Positions 1 through 9,050 of a DNA stretch of 53,975 bases are shown piece by piece. The stretch is from Clostridia bacterium (GTDB lineage: Bacteria > Bacillota > Clostridia > Oscillospirales > CAG-382). Below the pieces are notes generated by a model. It saw only the letters and a program-made list of their open reading frames with translations, was not told the DNA's origin and made no database searches. Position numbers and translations under genes: made by a program. The stretch is taken from the NCBI GenBank assembly GCA_017625615.1, contig JAGAKP010000026.1, forward strand, positions 1 to 53,975, written 5' to 3'. Position 1 is the first letter of the stretch. Each line of letters opens with the position of its first letter.

Positions 1-2
1 GC

Positions 3-1343
3 TATAAAAATCTTGACGCATACGATATGCCCAAGGAGTTTTTGAATATCCAGTCTCAGGATATGTCAAAATTGGGCTGGGAGCAGGACCTCGTAAGAGG
101 CATCCAAAAGCTTCACCCCCTCAACGCCGCCCCCGCGCCCGTATCCGCTCCCGCGGCAAATACCGCCACTACGGATACTCTGCTCAAGCGCGCCTTTATG
201 TTTCTTGCGGACGGCGAATTTGAAAAAGCCAACCAATACATAGAAAAGGTACTGGATATAGACCCCGAAAACGCCTCCGCGTACCTTTGCAAGCTTATGG
301 CGGATTTCCGCGTAAGGCAGGAGGCGGAACTCGGCGAGGTATCCTCACGTCTTGACCTTAATTCCACCTATAACAAGATAATGCAGTACGGCGATGCTTC
401 TCTCCGTGCCCGCATAGAGAGCTACAACCAAAAGGTTATGGCACGCATCGGTGCGCGCAACGCACAGCTGCAGGAGCTTGAAACCAAAAAGCGCGTCGTA
501 ATGGACGCGGTGGCAAAGTCCGAGCTCGCTCTTATGACCGCGCAAGGCAAGTGCGAAGGAATCACACAGCGGATAAAGGAGCGGTCCTCTTACCTCAACG
601 AGCTTCAGACTACCATTGCCAAGCTTGAAAAGGAACTGTCCGTCTGCCAAAAAGCAAACAAATCAAAATACGTTCCTATATGGGTATTGGTGCCTCTGTT
701 GATAATAACCTCCGTCGGCGGGCTTCTTCTTCTTAATATTTTCGGTGACGGCGGTTTCGTAAACGTAGTCATCGCGGTATCGGCTTTGATAAGCGCAGGC
801 TTGTTTATACTTTCCTTTGGCAGAGAATCCGATAGCTTTATCGGCGGCGCGATCTTTGCGGCGGTTATCGCCGTACTCATATTTGCGGTCACCATCTTCT
901 TTGGCTTGTGGATAGAGCACGGCGGTCCCTTCAAGGTCATCAGTGTGCTTATCGATAACGTTCTGTTTGCGATTTTCGGCGATCATACGGACGTATTTAC
1001 CTCTGTAGTATGGTCCTTTGCCTTCTTCTTCTGGGGTGTAGGATGTTATCTTGCGGGAATTATTTTCGCCGTTATTCACAGAATTGCCCGAAAGAAGACC
1101 AAAAAGCATGCGAAGACTCTCACTGCGGAGCTTCAGAAAAAGACCGCCGAATACGATGAAAGGGTAAGCGGCGATACCGAGCTTGTCCGTCTTAACGAGG
1201 AACAGGCTGCTGCAAAGGCGGAATATAACCTTGCCTTCAACGAGTGCGTGCAAAAAATACGCGCGGCAAACGCAGAATATCTCCGTACCGCATCCGCTTA
1301 CGGATTGAAGGCGGAAGCTCTCGTTCCCGCAAAATACAGATGA
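3..1343 (+). CDS. TPR/coiled-coil multi-pass membrane protein, 5' partial
   Basis: The reading frame is open to the left window edge. The first ATG (27) has no ribosome site, so the true start probably lies upstream. The visible part has a TPR-like pair of helices at residues 50-85 of the ATG-27 product (LADGEFEKANQYIEKVLDIDPENA). A long charged coiled coil follows at about 135-215, then three or four hydrophobic segments between 220 and 350, then a second coiled coil (355-430). This resembles the C-terminal part of Firmicutes zinc-ribbon/TPR membrane proteins, but no zinc ribbon is visible in the part present. The macrodomain gene follows after 24 nt, so the two may be co-transcribed. Molecular function unknown. 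Confidence 0.7.
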   Translation, partial: YKNLDAYDMPKEFLNIQSQDMSKLGWEQDLVRGIQKLHPLNAAPAPVSAPAANTATTDTLLKRAFMFLADGEFEKANQYIEKVLDIDPENASAYLCKLMADFRVRQEAELGEVSSRLDLNSTYNKIMQYGDASLRARIESYNQKVMARIGARNAQLQELETKKRVVMDAVAKSELALMTAQGKCEGITQRIKERSSYLNELQTTIAKLEKELSVCQKANKSKYVPIWVLVPLLIITSVGGLLLLNIFGDGGFVNVVIAVSALISAGLFILSFGRESDSFIGGAIFAAVIAVLIFAVTIFFGLWIEHGGPFKVISVLIDNVLFAIFGDHTDVFTSVVWSFAFFFWGVGCYLAGIIFAVIHRIARKKTKKHAKTLTAELQKKTAEYDERVSGDTELVRLNEEQAAAKAEYNLAFNECVQKIRAANAEYLRTASAYGLKAEALVPAKYR

Positions 1344-1367
1344 TCCGTTACCGTAAAGGAACAGACT

Positions 1368-2348
1368 ATGCCAATTAAGATAATACGACAGGACATTACT
1401 AAAATACGCTGTGACGCCATCGTCAACGCCGCAAACAATTCCCTTCTGGGTGGCGGCGGAGTTGACGGTGCGATCCACCGCGCCGCAGGGCCAAAGCTTC
1501 TTGAGGAGTGCCGCGCTCTCGGCGGGTGCGAAACGGGAAAAGCCAAGATCACCGGCGGATATAACCTTCCCTGCAAGTACGTCATACACACAGTGGGACC
1601 CGTGTGGCAGGGCGGGGATAAGGGAGAAAAACAGCTTCTTGAGAGCTGTTACCGTGAGTCTTTGGGTATCGCCAAGGATAAAAAGTGCGAGTCCGTAGCG
1701 TTTCCGCTTATCTCCTCGGGTGCCTACGGCTACCCGAAGGACGATGCGCTCCGCGTGGCGGTGGATACCGTTGCGGAGTTTCTCGCAGACCACGATATGC
1801 TCGTATATATCTGCGTTTTTGATAAAAAAGCCTTTCTCATAAGCGAAAAGATGTTTGCGGATATTTCGGCGTATATAGACGATAAATACGCCCGTACCGC
1901 CCTTCGGTGTGAGCGCTCACGCCGCGTTTTGACGGAGGCGGCTGTCGGTGATTACGCCGTCCCGTCAAGTCTGAAGAGCCTTTCCCTTGAGGATATAGTA
2001 ATGGATATCGACGAAAGCTTTTCTCAGATGCTTCTCCGCAAGATCGACGAAAAGGGTATGACCGATGCGGAGTGCTACAAAAAAGCAAATATCGACCGCA
2101 AGCTCTTTTCAAAGATCCGCAAGGACGTTCACTATAAGCCCTCAAAGCCCACAGTCTTGTCCTTCGCTATAGCTCTGGAGCTTGACCTCGATGAAACCAA
2201 GGATATGCTCATGAAGGCGGGATATGCACTGTCGCACAGCAATAAGTTCGATATAATCGTGGAATATTTCATCGTAAACGGCATTTACGATATCTTTAAG
2301 ATAAACGAAGCGCTGTACGCCTTCGATCAAAGCTTGCTGGGCGCGTAA
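1368..2348 (+). CDS. Macrodomain (ADP-ribose-binding/hydrolase) protein with C-terminal helical domain
   Basis: Residues 1-165 form a macrodomain of the O-acetyl-ADP-ribose deacetylase class. The [18 protein letters not shown] catalytic loop is at about residues 21-38 and the [10 protein letters not shown] phosphate loop is near 113. Members bind ADP-ribose and remove ADP-ribosyl or acetyl-ADP-ribose groups in the cytosol. Residues 205-325 form an extra helical domain with a helix-turn-helix look ([21 protein letters not shown]); this tail is seen on many Firmicutes macrodomain proteins and may bind nucleic acid or a partner. An AAAGGA site lies 7 nt before the ATG. It sits between a TPR membrane protein and a TerY-like VWA protein, a context typical of stress-response islands, but the substrate cannot be read from sequence. 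Confidence 0.9.
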   Translation: MPIKIIRQDITKIRCDAIVNAANNSLLGGGGVDGAIHRAAGPKLLEECRALGGCETGKAKITGGYNLPCKYVIHTVGPVWQGGDKGEKQLLESCYRESLGIAKDKKCESVAFPLISSGAYGYPKDDALRVAVDTVAEFLADHDMLVYICVFDKKAFLISEKMFADISAYIDDKYARTALRCERSRRVLTEAAVGDYAVPSSLKSLSLEDIVMDIDESFSQMLLRKIDEKGMTDAECYKKANIDRKLFSKIRKDVHYKPSKPTVLSFAIALELDLDETKDMLMKAGYALSHSNKFDIIVEYFIVNGIYDIFKINEALYAFDQSLLGA

Positions 2349-2397
2349 TAATAAAAAATGTCGCTTCCCATGCGACCAATACTCTCTTTCGGCGGTG

Positions 2398-2403
2398 TAT
2401 AAT
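2398..2403 (+). promoter_or_regulatory. Candidate -10 box for the VWA gene
   Basis: A perfect TATAAT stands 31 nt before the chosen start of the VWA gene. No good -35 element is found at 16-18 nt upstream, so this is weak evidence for a separate promoter; the gene may also be read from the macrodomain gene upstream. Confidence 0.35.
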
Positions 2404-2434
2404 GTGTACATCAAAGAAAGAGAGGTTTTTATTT

Positions 2435-3079
2435 ATGAAGAAAAACAATTTGACCGAGCTCGTATTTATCCTTGACAGAAGCGGTTCCATGGCAGGACTT
2501 GAAAGCGACACCATCGGCGGTTTCAACGCTATGATACAAAAGCAAAAGAAGGAAGAGGGGGACGCATACGTTTCCACCGTCCTTTTCGATACCGTCACCG
2601 AGGTGCTTCACGACCGCGTCCCTCTGGCAGAGGTGCCCCCGATGACCGACAGCGACTACGTGGTCCGCGGCTGTACCGCGCTTATTGACGCAATCGGCGG
2701 CGCTATTCACCATATCGGAAACATTCATAAGTACGCCCGCCCCGAGGACGTGCCCGCCCACACTATGTTTATCATCACCACCGACGGAATGGAAAACGCA
2801 AGCAAGCGCTTTAGCAGCGACGAGGTAAAGAAGATGATCGAAACGCGTAAAAAGCAGGGATGGGAGTTTCTGTTCATCGGCGCAAATATAGACGCGGTGG
2901 AGACCGCCGCCCGCTTCGGCATCGGCGCCGACCGCGCCTCCAATTACCGCGCCGACAGCAGGGGCACCGACCTCGTCTACGAGGCGATGGCTGCCACCGT
3001 CAGCTCCGTCCGCGCAAAGGGCTGCGTCCCCAGCGATTGGAACGCCAAAATGGAAGGCGACTGCAAAAACAGAAAATAA
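2435..3079 (+). CDS. VWA-domain protein (TerY-like)
   Basis: A 214-residue protein that is almost entirely one von Willebrand factor A domain. The MIDAS metal site DRSGSM is near residues 13-18, with a conserved threonine (IITTDGMENAS) in the middle. It resembles TerY-type cytosolic VWA proteins that assemble with tellurite/phage-stress proteins and phosphatases. The start is placed at 2435, not the in-frame ATG at 2402, because AAAGAGAGG sits 9-10 nt before it and the upstream ATG overlaps the -10 box. It follows the macrodomain gene by 86 nt and is closed by a strong terminator. The link to ADP-ribose signalling is inferred from position only. Confidence 0.85.
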   Translation: MKKNNLTELVFILDRSGSMAGLESDTIGGFNAMIQKQKKEEGDAYVSTVLFDTVTEVLHDRVPLAEVPPMTDSDYVVRGCTALIDAIGGAIHHIGNIHKYARPEDVPAHTMFIITTDGMENASKRFSSDEVKKMIETRKKQGWEFLFIGANIDAVETAARFGIGADRASNYRADSRGTDLVYEAMAATVSSVRAKGCVPSDWNAKMEGDCKNRK

Positions 3080-3150
3080 AAAACGGCACCCCCGCAGTGC
3101 CGTCAGAACGAGGACAAGCCCGGTATTTACGTGCTTGAACGCAAAAAATA

Positions 3151-3184
3151 AACATCCGCCCGCATAGCAGGCGGATGTTTTTTT
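3151..3184 (+). terminator. Rho-independent terminator after the VWA gene
   Basis: A perfect 10-bp stem (AACATCCGCC with GGCGGATGTT, 9-nt loop) is followed by an uninterrupted T run. It ends the macrodomain/VWA unit. Confidence 0.9.
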
Positions 3185-3193
3185 ATACAAACA

Positions 3194-3222
3194 GGCGGTA
3201 ATCGCAAAGCGCGATTACCGCC
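3194..3222. repeat. Perfect 12-bp hairpin without T tail
   Basis: GGCGGTAATCGC and GCGATTACCGCC pair perfectly around a 5-nt loop (AAAGC), 9 nt after the T run of the preceding terminator. No T run follows on either strand, so it is not a standard terminator. It could be an RNA-processing or protein-binding site. Confidence 0.6.
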
Positions 3223-3508
3223 GTGAAATTATTAAAAAGAACTTCGCTTTTTCTCTCTGTTTCATCTGTCCACTAATCTTGACAAGTTTCACAAAACCTT
3301 TCTTTATAGGGGTTGGAGAAACGAAGGAAAAGAAAAAACTTTCCTTCTCCTTTTCACTAAAGTATATTATACCTACTATACTTTCGCTCGAAGTATACGG
3401 TGCTATATTTTCTCATCGAAAATGGTATTGACGTATACACAGACGATACGGCTCTTTTTGCAAATATATGGTGTTTTTCTGTCATTCACCCCAAAAGCCG
3501 GTGCGTTA
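3223..3508. other. AT-rich intergenic region with nested inverted repeats
   Basis: There is no credible gene in this stretch. It holds small inverted repeats (AAGGAAA...TTTCCTT near 3335-3355; AAAGTATA...TATACTTT near 3359-3384) and further AGTATA copies. A 25-nt motif at 3455-3479 recurs upstream of the aminotransferase gene at 11020-11043. Together these look like an upstream regulatory region for the giant surface-protein gene. Confidence 0.5.
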
Positions 3509-3537
3509 TTGACAAACTCAGACAATAGTGATATCAT
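3509..3537 (+). promoter_or_regulatory. Sigma-A type promoter of the giant surface protein
   Basis: TTGACA (3509-3514), a 17-nt spacer and TATCAT (3532-3537). Initiation would fall near 3544, about 90 nt before the chosen start codon at 3636, leaving a substantial 5' leader. Confidence 0.8.
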
Positions 3538-3635
3538 ATTGTTAACAAATGATTAACAAAATTCAAAATTCCGAAACATTTGTTGCCGTATTACTTATGA
3601 ACCCAATGTTAATTCGAAAAAAGAGGGACGCTATT

Positions 3636-6600
3636 ATGGAAAAAAAGAGAATTTCCAAAAAAATATGGGTGAGCGCAGTCGCAGTTTTTGCAGTTGTGGC
3701 CATATCGATAGGAATCTTTATGATCCCTTCGGTGCAAAAGACTTTTTGGGGGCAGTGGGAAGTGACCTTGCAGCCCACGTGCGAAAAAGAAGGACAAGAA
3801 CAACGCACCAACATTTTCGGCAAAACCGAAACAAGAGCTGTTGCGGCATTGGGGCATAGCTTTGACGTAACCACCGTAGCACCCGATTGTGTGAACGATG
3901 GCTACGGCATTTATTCTTGCGAGCGGTGCGCAACCACCTATGCGGCTGATTTCATTCATGCCGACGGGCATAAGTTTGGTGAATGGAAGGTTACGAAGGC
4001 GGCAACTTGTACGGAAAACGGCGCGGAAGAACAGGTGTGTTCCGAATGTCAATTAACCGTGCGTCGGGTGATTTGTGCGATCGGGCATAAGTATGTGGCA
4101 GAAGCAAGCGGTATCAGCACCTCGCAAAACAGCAAGTACGTATGCAAAAACTGTAATGATACAGTCGTTAGTGAAACCGAAGAGGAAATTTCGGACGGCA
4201 GAGGAGAAAATCTGCTGTTTGATGTGGAACCCGATTTTTCTTTTGATATTGTTTCTTCCGAAAACGAGGAGTATATAAAAGCAAACGTAAAAATATTTGA
4301 CGTTTATTTTGAGGACACCGAATATGAAGAACACGAAGATATCATCCGTCAGTTTGATTTAACAAAAAAATCCGATAACGTCTGGACGATTTCTCCTTCT
4401 TCCGTATACGATTATCAAACGTCGTACAAGGTTGAACTGACTGGAAATGTAAAATTCGATTCGTATAAAGGTGAACATATTATTTTTACTGTCAAGGCTG
4501 ATGAAAACCACGTTGACGTATATGAAGAAAAAGAAGGAATTATTTATCTTAAGCAGTACGAACAGACGTCTCCCGGATATTATCCGTATACGCTTACTCC
4601 GACCGATAACGGTGAACACCTTAATCTTATCTTAAACAAAGCGGATGATCTCGAAAAGGGCAATATCATTTGTGTAGGCGACGTGTGCGGTTTTGATGAG
4701 ATACAAAACGATCCCGACTGCTGTTTCGGAAAGATCAAAAGTATTCAAAAGCTGGAATCGGGTCAATATCTCGTCGTTCTTGAAGCTCCTCAGCTGGGCG
4801 AAATTTTCTCGGCACTTGATATTTCCGTAAATGATACCGTCGATCTCGGATCGGTTGAAATAGACGAAGAAAAAATAGGCGCGGAACTGGTAAATGCGCT
4901 TTACGGCAATGAGGATTACCAACGTTTTTTGGGAACAGTAAATCTTGCCGCCCGTTCATACGCGGAAGAAAACGGTTACGATTCATCCGAAATTCGTAAC
5001 ATAGCGTCTTTTATGGACAAGATCAAAATAACTTCCAACGTTTCGGTGGACGGCACAAAGCTTAACGCATCGCTTAAAGGTGAAATTAAAATACCCTTAA
5101 AGAACAAGGCGGGCGCAGAGCTCGGTGATATAAGCGTTTCCTTTACCGTAAAAATCGAAAGTGAATTCCAATTCAGATTATGCCTCGAGCTTAAAACCTG
5201 GGCTTTCATTCCCACCGGAGTCGATTACTTTGACGTATCCATCACTCAAACCGACGTGTACGATTTCAATTTTGAAGTCGAAATGAACGTGGATTATGAA
5301 AAAGAAACGTCATTGTTTTACGAGCATAAAACCAGCAAAATAATACACCGTCAAGGCTGTACTCATATAACCAACGGCGGCTACCAACAGAATTATAACG
5401 AGCTTACCTCGAATCAGGCATCAAAAAAACTAAAAGAAGATCCGACCAAGGAGTGTATGCAGTGCAGACCCCGTTCGGGAATAGATTCGGATACGCTGGT
5501 TTTGAATACATCCAAGAAAATAATACATACGAGTGAATGCTATTATACCAGGATGCTTGCGGAGAAAAACAGAGAGGAAAGCAAAGAAAAAGCGGCTTAT
5601 TGGATGGCGAAAGGATATACCTGCTGTGACCATTGCCATCCCGATAATCGAAAAGATCTCGATTTTAAGGATAAGATGCTGGATTCTCTCGGATATACGG
5701 ATTGGAGTCAGACTGTAACCGATATTTCGCAATGGGCGAAGGATGCGGGAATCAGCGAAGCATCTCAAAAGGGAATCGTACTTGCTCATATTCCCATCTA
5801 TTTCGGTGTCGGTTCGGTAAATATAGACGTTTCCTTCGTAATGTCCTTTGAACTGGAAGCAACTTTTTCTTATGAGTATTCGTTCCAAACCGAAAATACA
5901 TACGGCTTCAGGTATCAGTATAATTGTGCGGCGCCTTATTTCACAAAGACGAATGAAATCGTTAAAAACGAATTGAATCTTATGGGCAAAGCAAAGCTCA
6001 AACTGGGTGTCGAGGTGCGCGCTTACGCGACTATCACGGGCTTGTCACAGTGGATGTACGTTGATATCTCTGCTCAGGCAGGCGCATACGCATCTTTATC
6101 GGGCATCGTACACCATTCGTTTGTTTCCGATGAAAGCTTTGCTGCCGCATATCTGGAGGCAGGCATATATCTTACCGTGGATTGCGGTTATAAATTCTTT
6201 GATGCGAGCAATGAATATACGTTGTTTGACAAAGAATGGGCGCTTGTAAAGCTGGGCGCCGAAAAGGCTTATTATGCATATTCCTCTCCTGTGGAATCGT
6301 TGGAGATCGACAGTATTTATGATCTGAACGGTCTTTTAAACGTAAAATATTACGATCTTACCGATCTTGAAGGCGGAACGGAAAAGCTTTCGGCTACCAA
6401 TTCGTCGGGAGATTATACGGTTTCCGCCGAGCTTGAAAACGGAGAACATTTTTGGGTTGAAAACGGTAAGTTGATCGTGAATGCCGATGCTCCCTGCACG
6501 GCTACCGACGTTTTGATATTAAATGTTCTTTCGCCGGACGCTGCCTGGGGCAATTACAAAAAAGATAAATGCGTATTTTATATGAACGAATACCGTGTAT

Positions 6601-8696
6601 TTGTAAGTGCAAAGACGCAAAATCATAATTATATAGACGGCGTATGCTCATTGTGCAGCTTGGATTCGGCTGATGACGAAAACCATACTTGCCAGGTGTC
6701 ACATCTGGAGCTTGTAAAGCCCTCTACCTGTTCCGAGGAAGGCGTAATGAACGGATACTGCTCTTGCGGTAAATTGGTTCAAGAACAAAGTCTGCCCAAG
6801 GAGCCGCACCCCGGATATGAATGGGTGATTATCAAGGATTCTACCTGCACATCAACAGGCGTTCGCGAAAACAGATGTACCGCTTGCGGTGAAACGTTGA
6901 GCGAAGGCGTCGTAGATAAAAAAGACCACGATCTCGGTGATTGGGTAGAAACCAAACAAGCTACCGAAGAACAAGAGGGAGCAAAGAAAAGGACTTGCAA
7001 TAACTGCAGTTACAGCGTTTCGGCTATTATTCCCAAGCTTCCTCATACACACAAATATCTTTCTGCGTGGAAGACGAACAGCACCGATCATTGGAAAGAG
7101 TGTGCTTGCGGTAATAAGAGCGAGCTTTCCGCCCATAATTACGGTTCTTGGGATATTATAACTCAAGCTACGGAGGAAAAAGAAGGCTTGAAGCGTCACA
7201 CGTGCTTGACTTGCAAGTACGTGGAAAGCGTCGTTATTCCCAAGCTTGAACACAAGCATTCATACGGTGATTGGAAATACAATTTGACTTCGCACTGGAA
7301 AGAGTGCAGATGTACGAATACGATAGAGGTTTTCTCTCACACTTACGGAGAATGGGTGGTAACAAAGCCCGCAACAGAGGAGAACGAGGGAAGCAAATAT
7401 CACGTTTGTACGGTGTGCGGATATAAAGAAACCGCTGTAATAGACGTTATTCCTCACGTTCATAAATACGATCAGACGCAAAACAATTCCACCAAGCACT
7501 GGAAGGTGTGCAGATGCGGCGATATATCGGATCAGGCAAAACACGTATATGAGGATTGGCAGATAATTACCGATTCCACCTGCGTTTCTATGGGCGAAAA
7601 GAAACACAGCTGCGCTGTATGCAGATATACAGAAAAAGATGTTATTGATATCAAGCCTCATAATTACGTAATAACCGAAGTGAAGCCTACAAGACAATCA
7701 AACGGTTATACACAGCACATATGTGCGGATTGTTCTGCAAGCTATGCGGACAACTATACGTTCTTGTTGTATTTTGATGCTTGTCAACCGTCCAACGCGT
7801 CGGCGACTGTTCAAAATATGCCGGCTGACGTTGTTTGCAAAGCGGACGGAACCATTGTATTGCCGTCTCAGATACCTTCGCTCACCGGTTGGACCTTTGG
7901 CGGATGGTACAAAGATAAAGCCTGTACTGCAAAAGCGGGCGACCCCGGCGGAGCGCTGTCGTTCACTGCCGGCGGCTCAACGTGTCTGTACGCAAAATGG
8001 ACGGCAAACACTTATGACGTTGTTTATAACGCTAATGGTGGCTCGGGTTCAATGAGCAATTCTACGTTTAGATTTGGCGAGACGCAAAAATTACAGTCGA
8101 ATCAGTTTTCTCGCCATGGCTGGGTGTTTATAGGTTGGAGCACAAGCCCGTCAGCAACAACGCCAACGTATAATAACGGAGCTTCAGTTTCGGATTTGCC
8201 CGCCGATGGCAGCAAGAGAGTCGTTTTATATGCTGTCTGGAGCATTATAACTACGAACACTTATAACGAGGGAAATCAAAGCTTTGATACAGGCGTGCTG
8301 AACAAGAGCTTCGGATACGCTGAAAAATTAGGAGATTATTTCAATATTGAAGATCTTGTTGCTCAAGGCTATACGAAAGTAGAAGTTTATTACAGCTACG
8401 GTATTAAGGTAAACGGCGACCATCTGAAAACCGATTCCAACGGTTGGTACGGCAACATGCTATCAAACGGCTATATCAATAATATAGACAGAATGTTCTA
8501 TTCTTCGTCTACAGAGAAGATGGATCATAACGCGAGTCGTTCGTTTAGTTATAGCGGAAGCACAAACATTTCCAATATTTGCAATAATTGCGACTATGTC
8601 GGTATCACGATCTGGATTCACCCTTGGGGAGGTTTGGATTTTATAAACAAGGGCACGATTTCTGATATTACCATAACAGTAAAATTTGTAAAATAG
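3636..8696 (+). CDS. Giant surface protein with CxxC modules and Flg_new/InlB B-like repeats
   Basis: A 1686-residue exported protein. Start ATG 3636 is chosen because AGAGGGA lies 8 nt upstream and the N-terminus becomes a normal signal anchor (positive MEKKRISKK, then a hydrophobic stretch to about residue 30). CxxC modules with the pattern TCTxxG...CxxC...GH follow at 35-150. Then comes a long beta-rich region, and two Ada-like metal-site motifs (SKIIH...C...CMQC near 563-610; SKKIIH...C...CCDHCHP near 628-672). A second block of about eight CxxC/WKECxCG modules spans roughly 1000-1375. Two Flg_new (Listeria-Bacteroides type) repeats ending YAKW and YAVW occupy about 1377-1538, and an unknown 150-residue C-terminal domain ends the protein. 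It has no LPXTG motif. Probably an adhesin or wall-associated scaffold; no enzymatic motif seen. Confidence 0.85.
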   Translation: MEKKRISKKIWVSAVAVFAVVAISIGIFMIPSVQKTFWGQWEVTLQPTCEKEGQEQRTNIFGKTETRAVAALGHSFDVTTVAPDCVNDGYGIYSCERCATTYAADFIHADGHKFGEWKVTKAATCTENGAEEQVCSECQLTVRRVICAIGHKYVAEASGISTSQNSKYVCKNCNDTVVSETEEEISDGRGENLLFDVEPDFSFDIVSSENEEYIKANVKIFDVYFEDTEYEEHEDIIRQFDLTKKSDNVWTISPSSVYDYQTSYKVELTGNVKFDSYKGEHIIFTVKADENHVDVYEEKEGIIYLKQYEQTSPGYYPYTLTPTDNGEHLNLILNKADDLEKGNIICVGDVCGFDEIQNDPDCCFGKIKSIQKLESGQYLVVLEAPQLGEIFSALDISVNDTVDLGSVEIDEEKIGAELVNALYGNEDYQRFLGTVNLAARSYAEENGYDSSEIRNIASFMDKIKITSNVSVDGTKLNASLKGEIKIPLKNKAGAELGDISVSFTVKIESEFQFRLCLELKTWAFIPTGVDYFDVSITQTDVYDFNFEVEMNVDYEKETSLFYEHKTSKIIHRQGCTHITNGGYQQNYNELTSNQASKKLKEDPTKECMQCRPRSGIDSDTLVLNTSKKIIHTSECYYTRMLAEKNREESKEKAAYWMAKGYTCCDHCHPDNRKDLDFKDKMLDSLGYTDWSQTVTDISQWAKDAGISEASQKGIVLAHIPIYFGVGSVNIDVSFVMSFELEATFSYEYSFQTENTYGFRYQYNCAAPYFTKTNEIVKNELNLMGKAKLKLGVEVRAYATITGLSQWMYVDISAQAGAYASLSGIVHHSFVSDESFAAAYLEAGIYLTVDCGYKFFDASNEYTLFDKEWALVKLGAEKAYYAYSSPVESLEIDSIYDLNGLLNVKYYDLTDLEGGTEKLSATNSSGDYTVSAELENGEHFWVENGKLIVNADAPCTATDVLILNVLSPDAAWGNYKKDKCVFYMNEYRVFVSAKTQNHNYIDGVCSLCSLDSADDENHTCQVSHLELVKPSTCSEEGVMNGYCSCGKLVQEQSLPKEPHPGYEWVIIKDSTCTSTGVRENRCTACGETLSEGVVDKKDHDLGDWVETKQATEEQEGAKKRTCNNCSYSVSAIIPKLPHTHKYLSAWKTNSTDHWKECACGNKSELSAHNYGSWDIITQATEEKEGLKRHTCLTCKYVESVVIPKLEHKHSYGDWKYNLTSHWKECRCTNTIEVFSHTYGEWVVTKPATEENEGSKYHVCTVCGYKETAVIDVIPHVHKYDQTQNNSTKHWKVCRCGDISDQAKHVYEDWQIITDSTCVSMGEKKHSCAVCRYTEKDVIDIKPHNYVITEVKPTRQSNGYTQHICADCSASYADNYTFLLYFDACQPSNASATVQNMPADVVCKADGTIVLPSQIPSLTGWTFGGWYKDKACTAKAGDPGGALSFTAGGSTCLYAKWTANTYDVVYNANGGSGSMSNSTFRFGETQKLQSNQFSRHGWVFIGWSTSPSATTPTYNNGASVSDLPADGSKRVVLYAVWSIITTNTYNEGNQSFDTGVLNKSFGYAEKLGDYFNIEDLVAQGYTKVEVYYSYGIKVNGDHLKTDSNGWYGNMLSNGYINNIDRMFYSSSTEKMDHNASRSFSYSGSTNISNICNNCDYVGITIWIHPWGGLDFINKGTISDITITVKFVK

Positions 8697-8747
8697 CGCC
8701 TTGTTATTTGTTTATCCGAAATACACCAATATAAATTAACCGTCAAT

Positions 8748-8796
8748 TTGATGTGCACTTTAAGAGAATTCTCCTCTTTAGTGCACATCAATTTTT
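8748..8796. terminator. Strong terminator after the giant surface protein
   Basis: A 12-bp perfect stem (TTGATGTGCACT with AGTGCACATCAA) continues into an inner AAGAG/CTCTT helix and ends with five T residues. The symmetry of the stem could also stop transcripts from the other strand. Confidence 0.85.
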
Positions 8797-8959
8797 ACTA
8801 TATTGTCGAGAAGCGCAGAGTGTTTGCTCCGAATTATAGTGTTGAAAAAATTTCGCCTTTCAAAAGTTTTATAAGCTGCATTTTGACAGCTGTTTAAACA
8901 TGCTGGAACTTGTTATTGACAGCCAAACAATAATCATAATGTATGTCAATTGATATCTA
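8797..8959. other. Intergenic spacer upstream of phosphatase promoter
   Basis: No gene seen. An extra TTGACA (8916-8921) lacks a good -10 partner at 16-18 nt. The productive promoter is the one at 8960-8988. Confidence 0.4.
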
Positions 8960-8988
8960 TTTACAAACTATGAAAATCGTGATATAAT
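8960..8988 (+). promoter_or_regulatory. Promoter of the extracellular phosphatase gene
   Basis: TTTACA (8960-8965), 17-nt spacer, TATAAT (8983-8988). Transcription would begin near 8995, about 55 nt before the start codon. The gene is therefore an independent unit with its own terminator. Confidence 0.85.
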
Positions 8989-9050
8989 AAAAATACTGTG
9001 TTTTCAGAAAAACTCTTTGTTGTTTTTTATTATTTTTGTGAGGAGAAGCT

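Noticed and set aside
663..1793. Minus-strand open frame of 376 codons
   Set aside because: It spans antisense across two convincing plus-strand genes and their spacer, with no recognisable domain.
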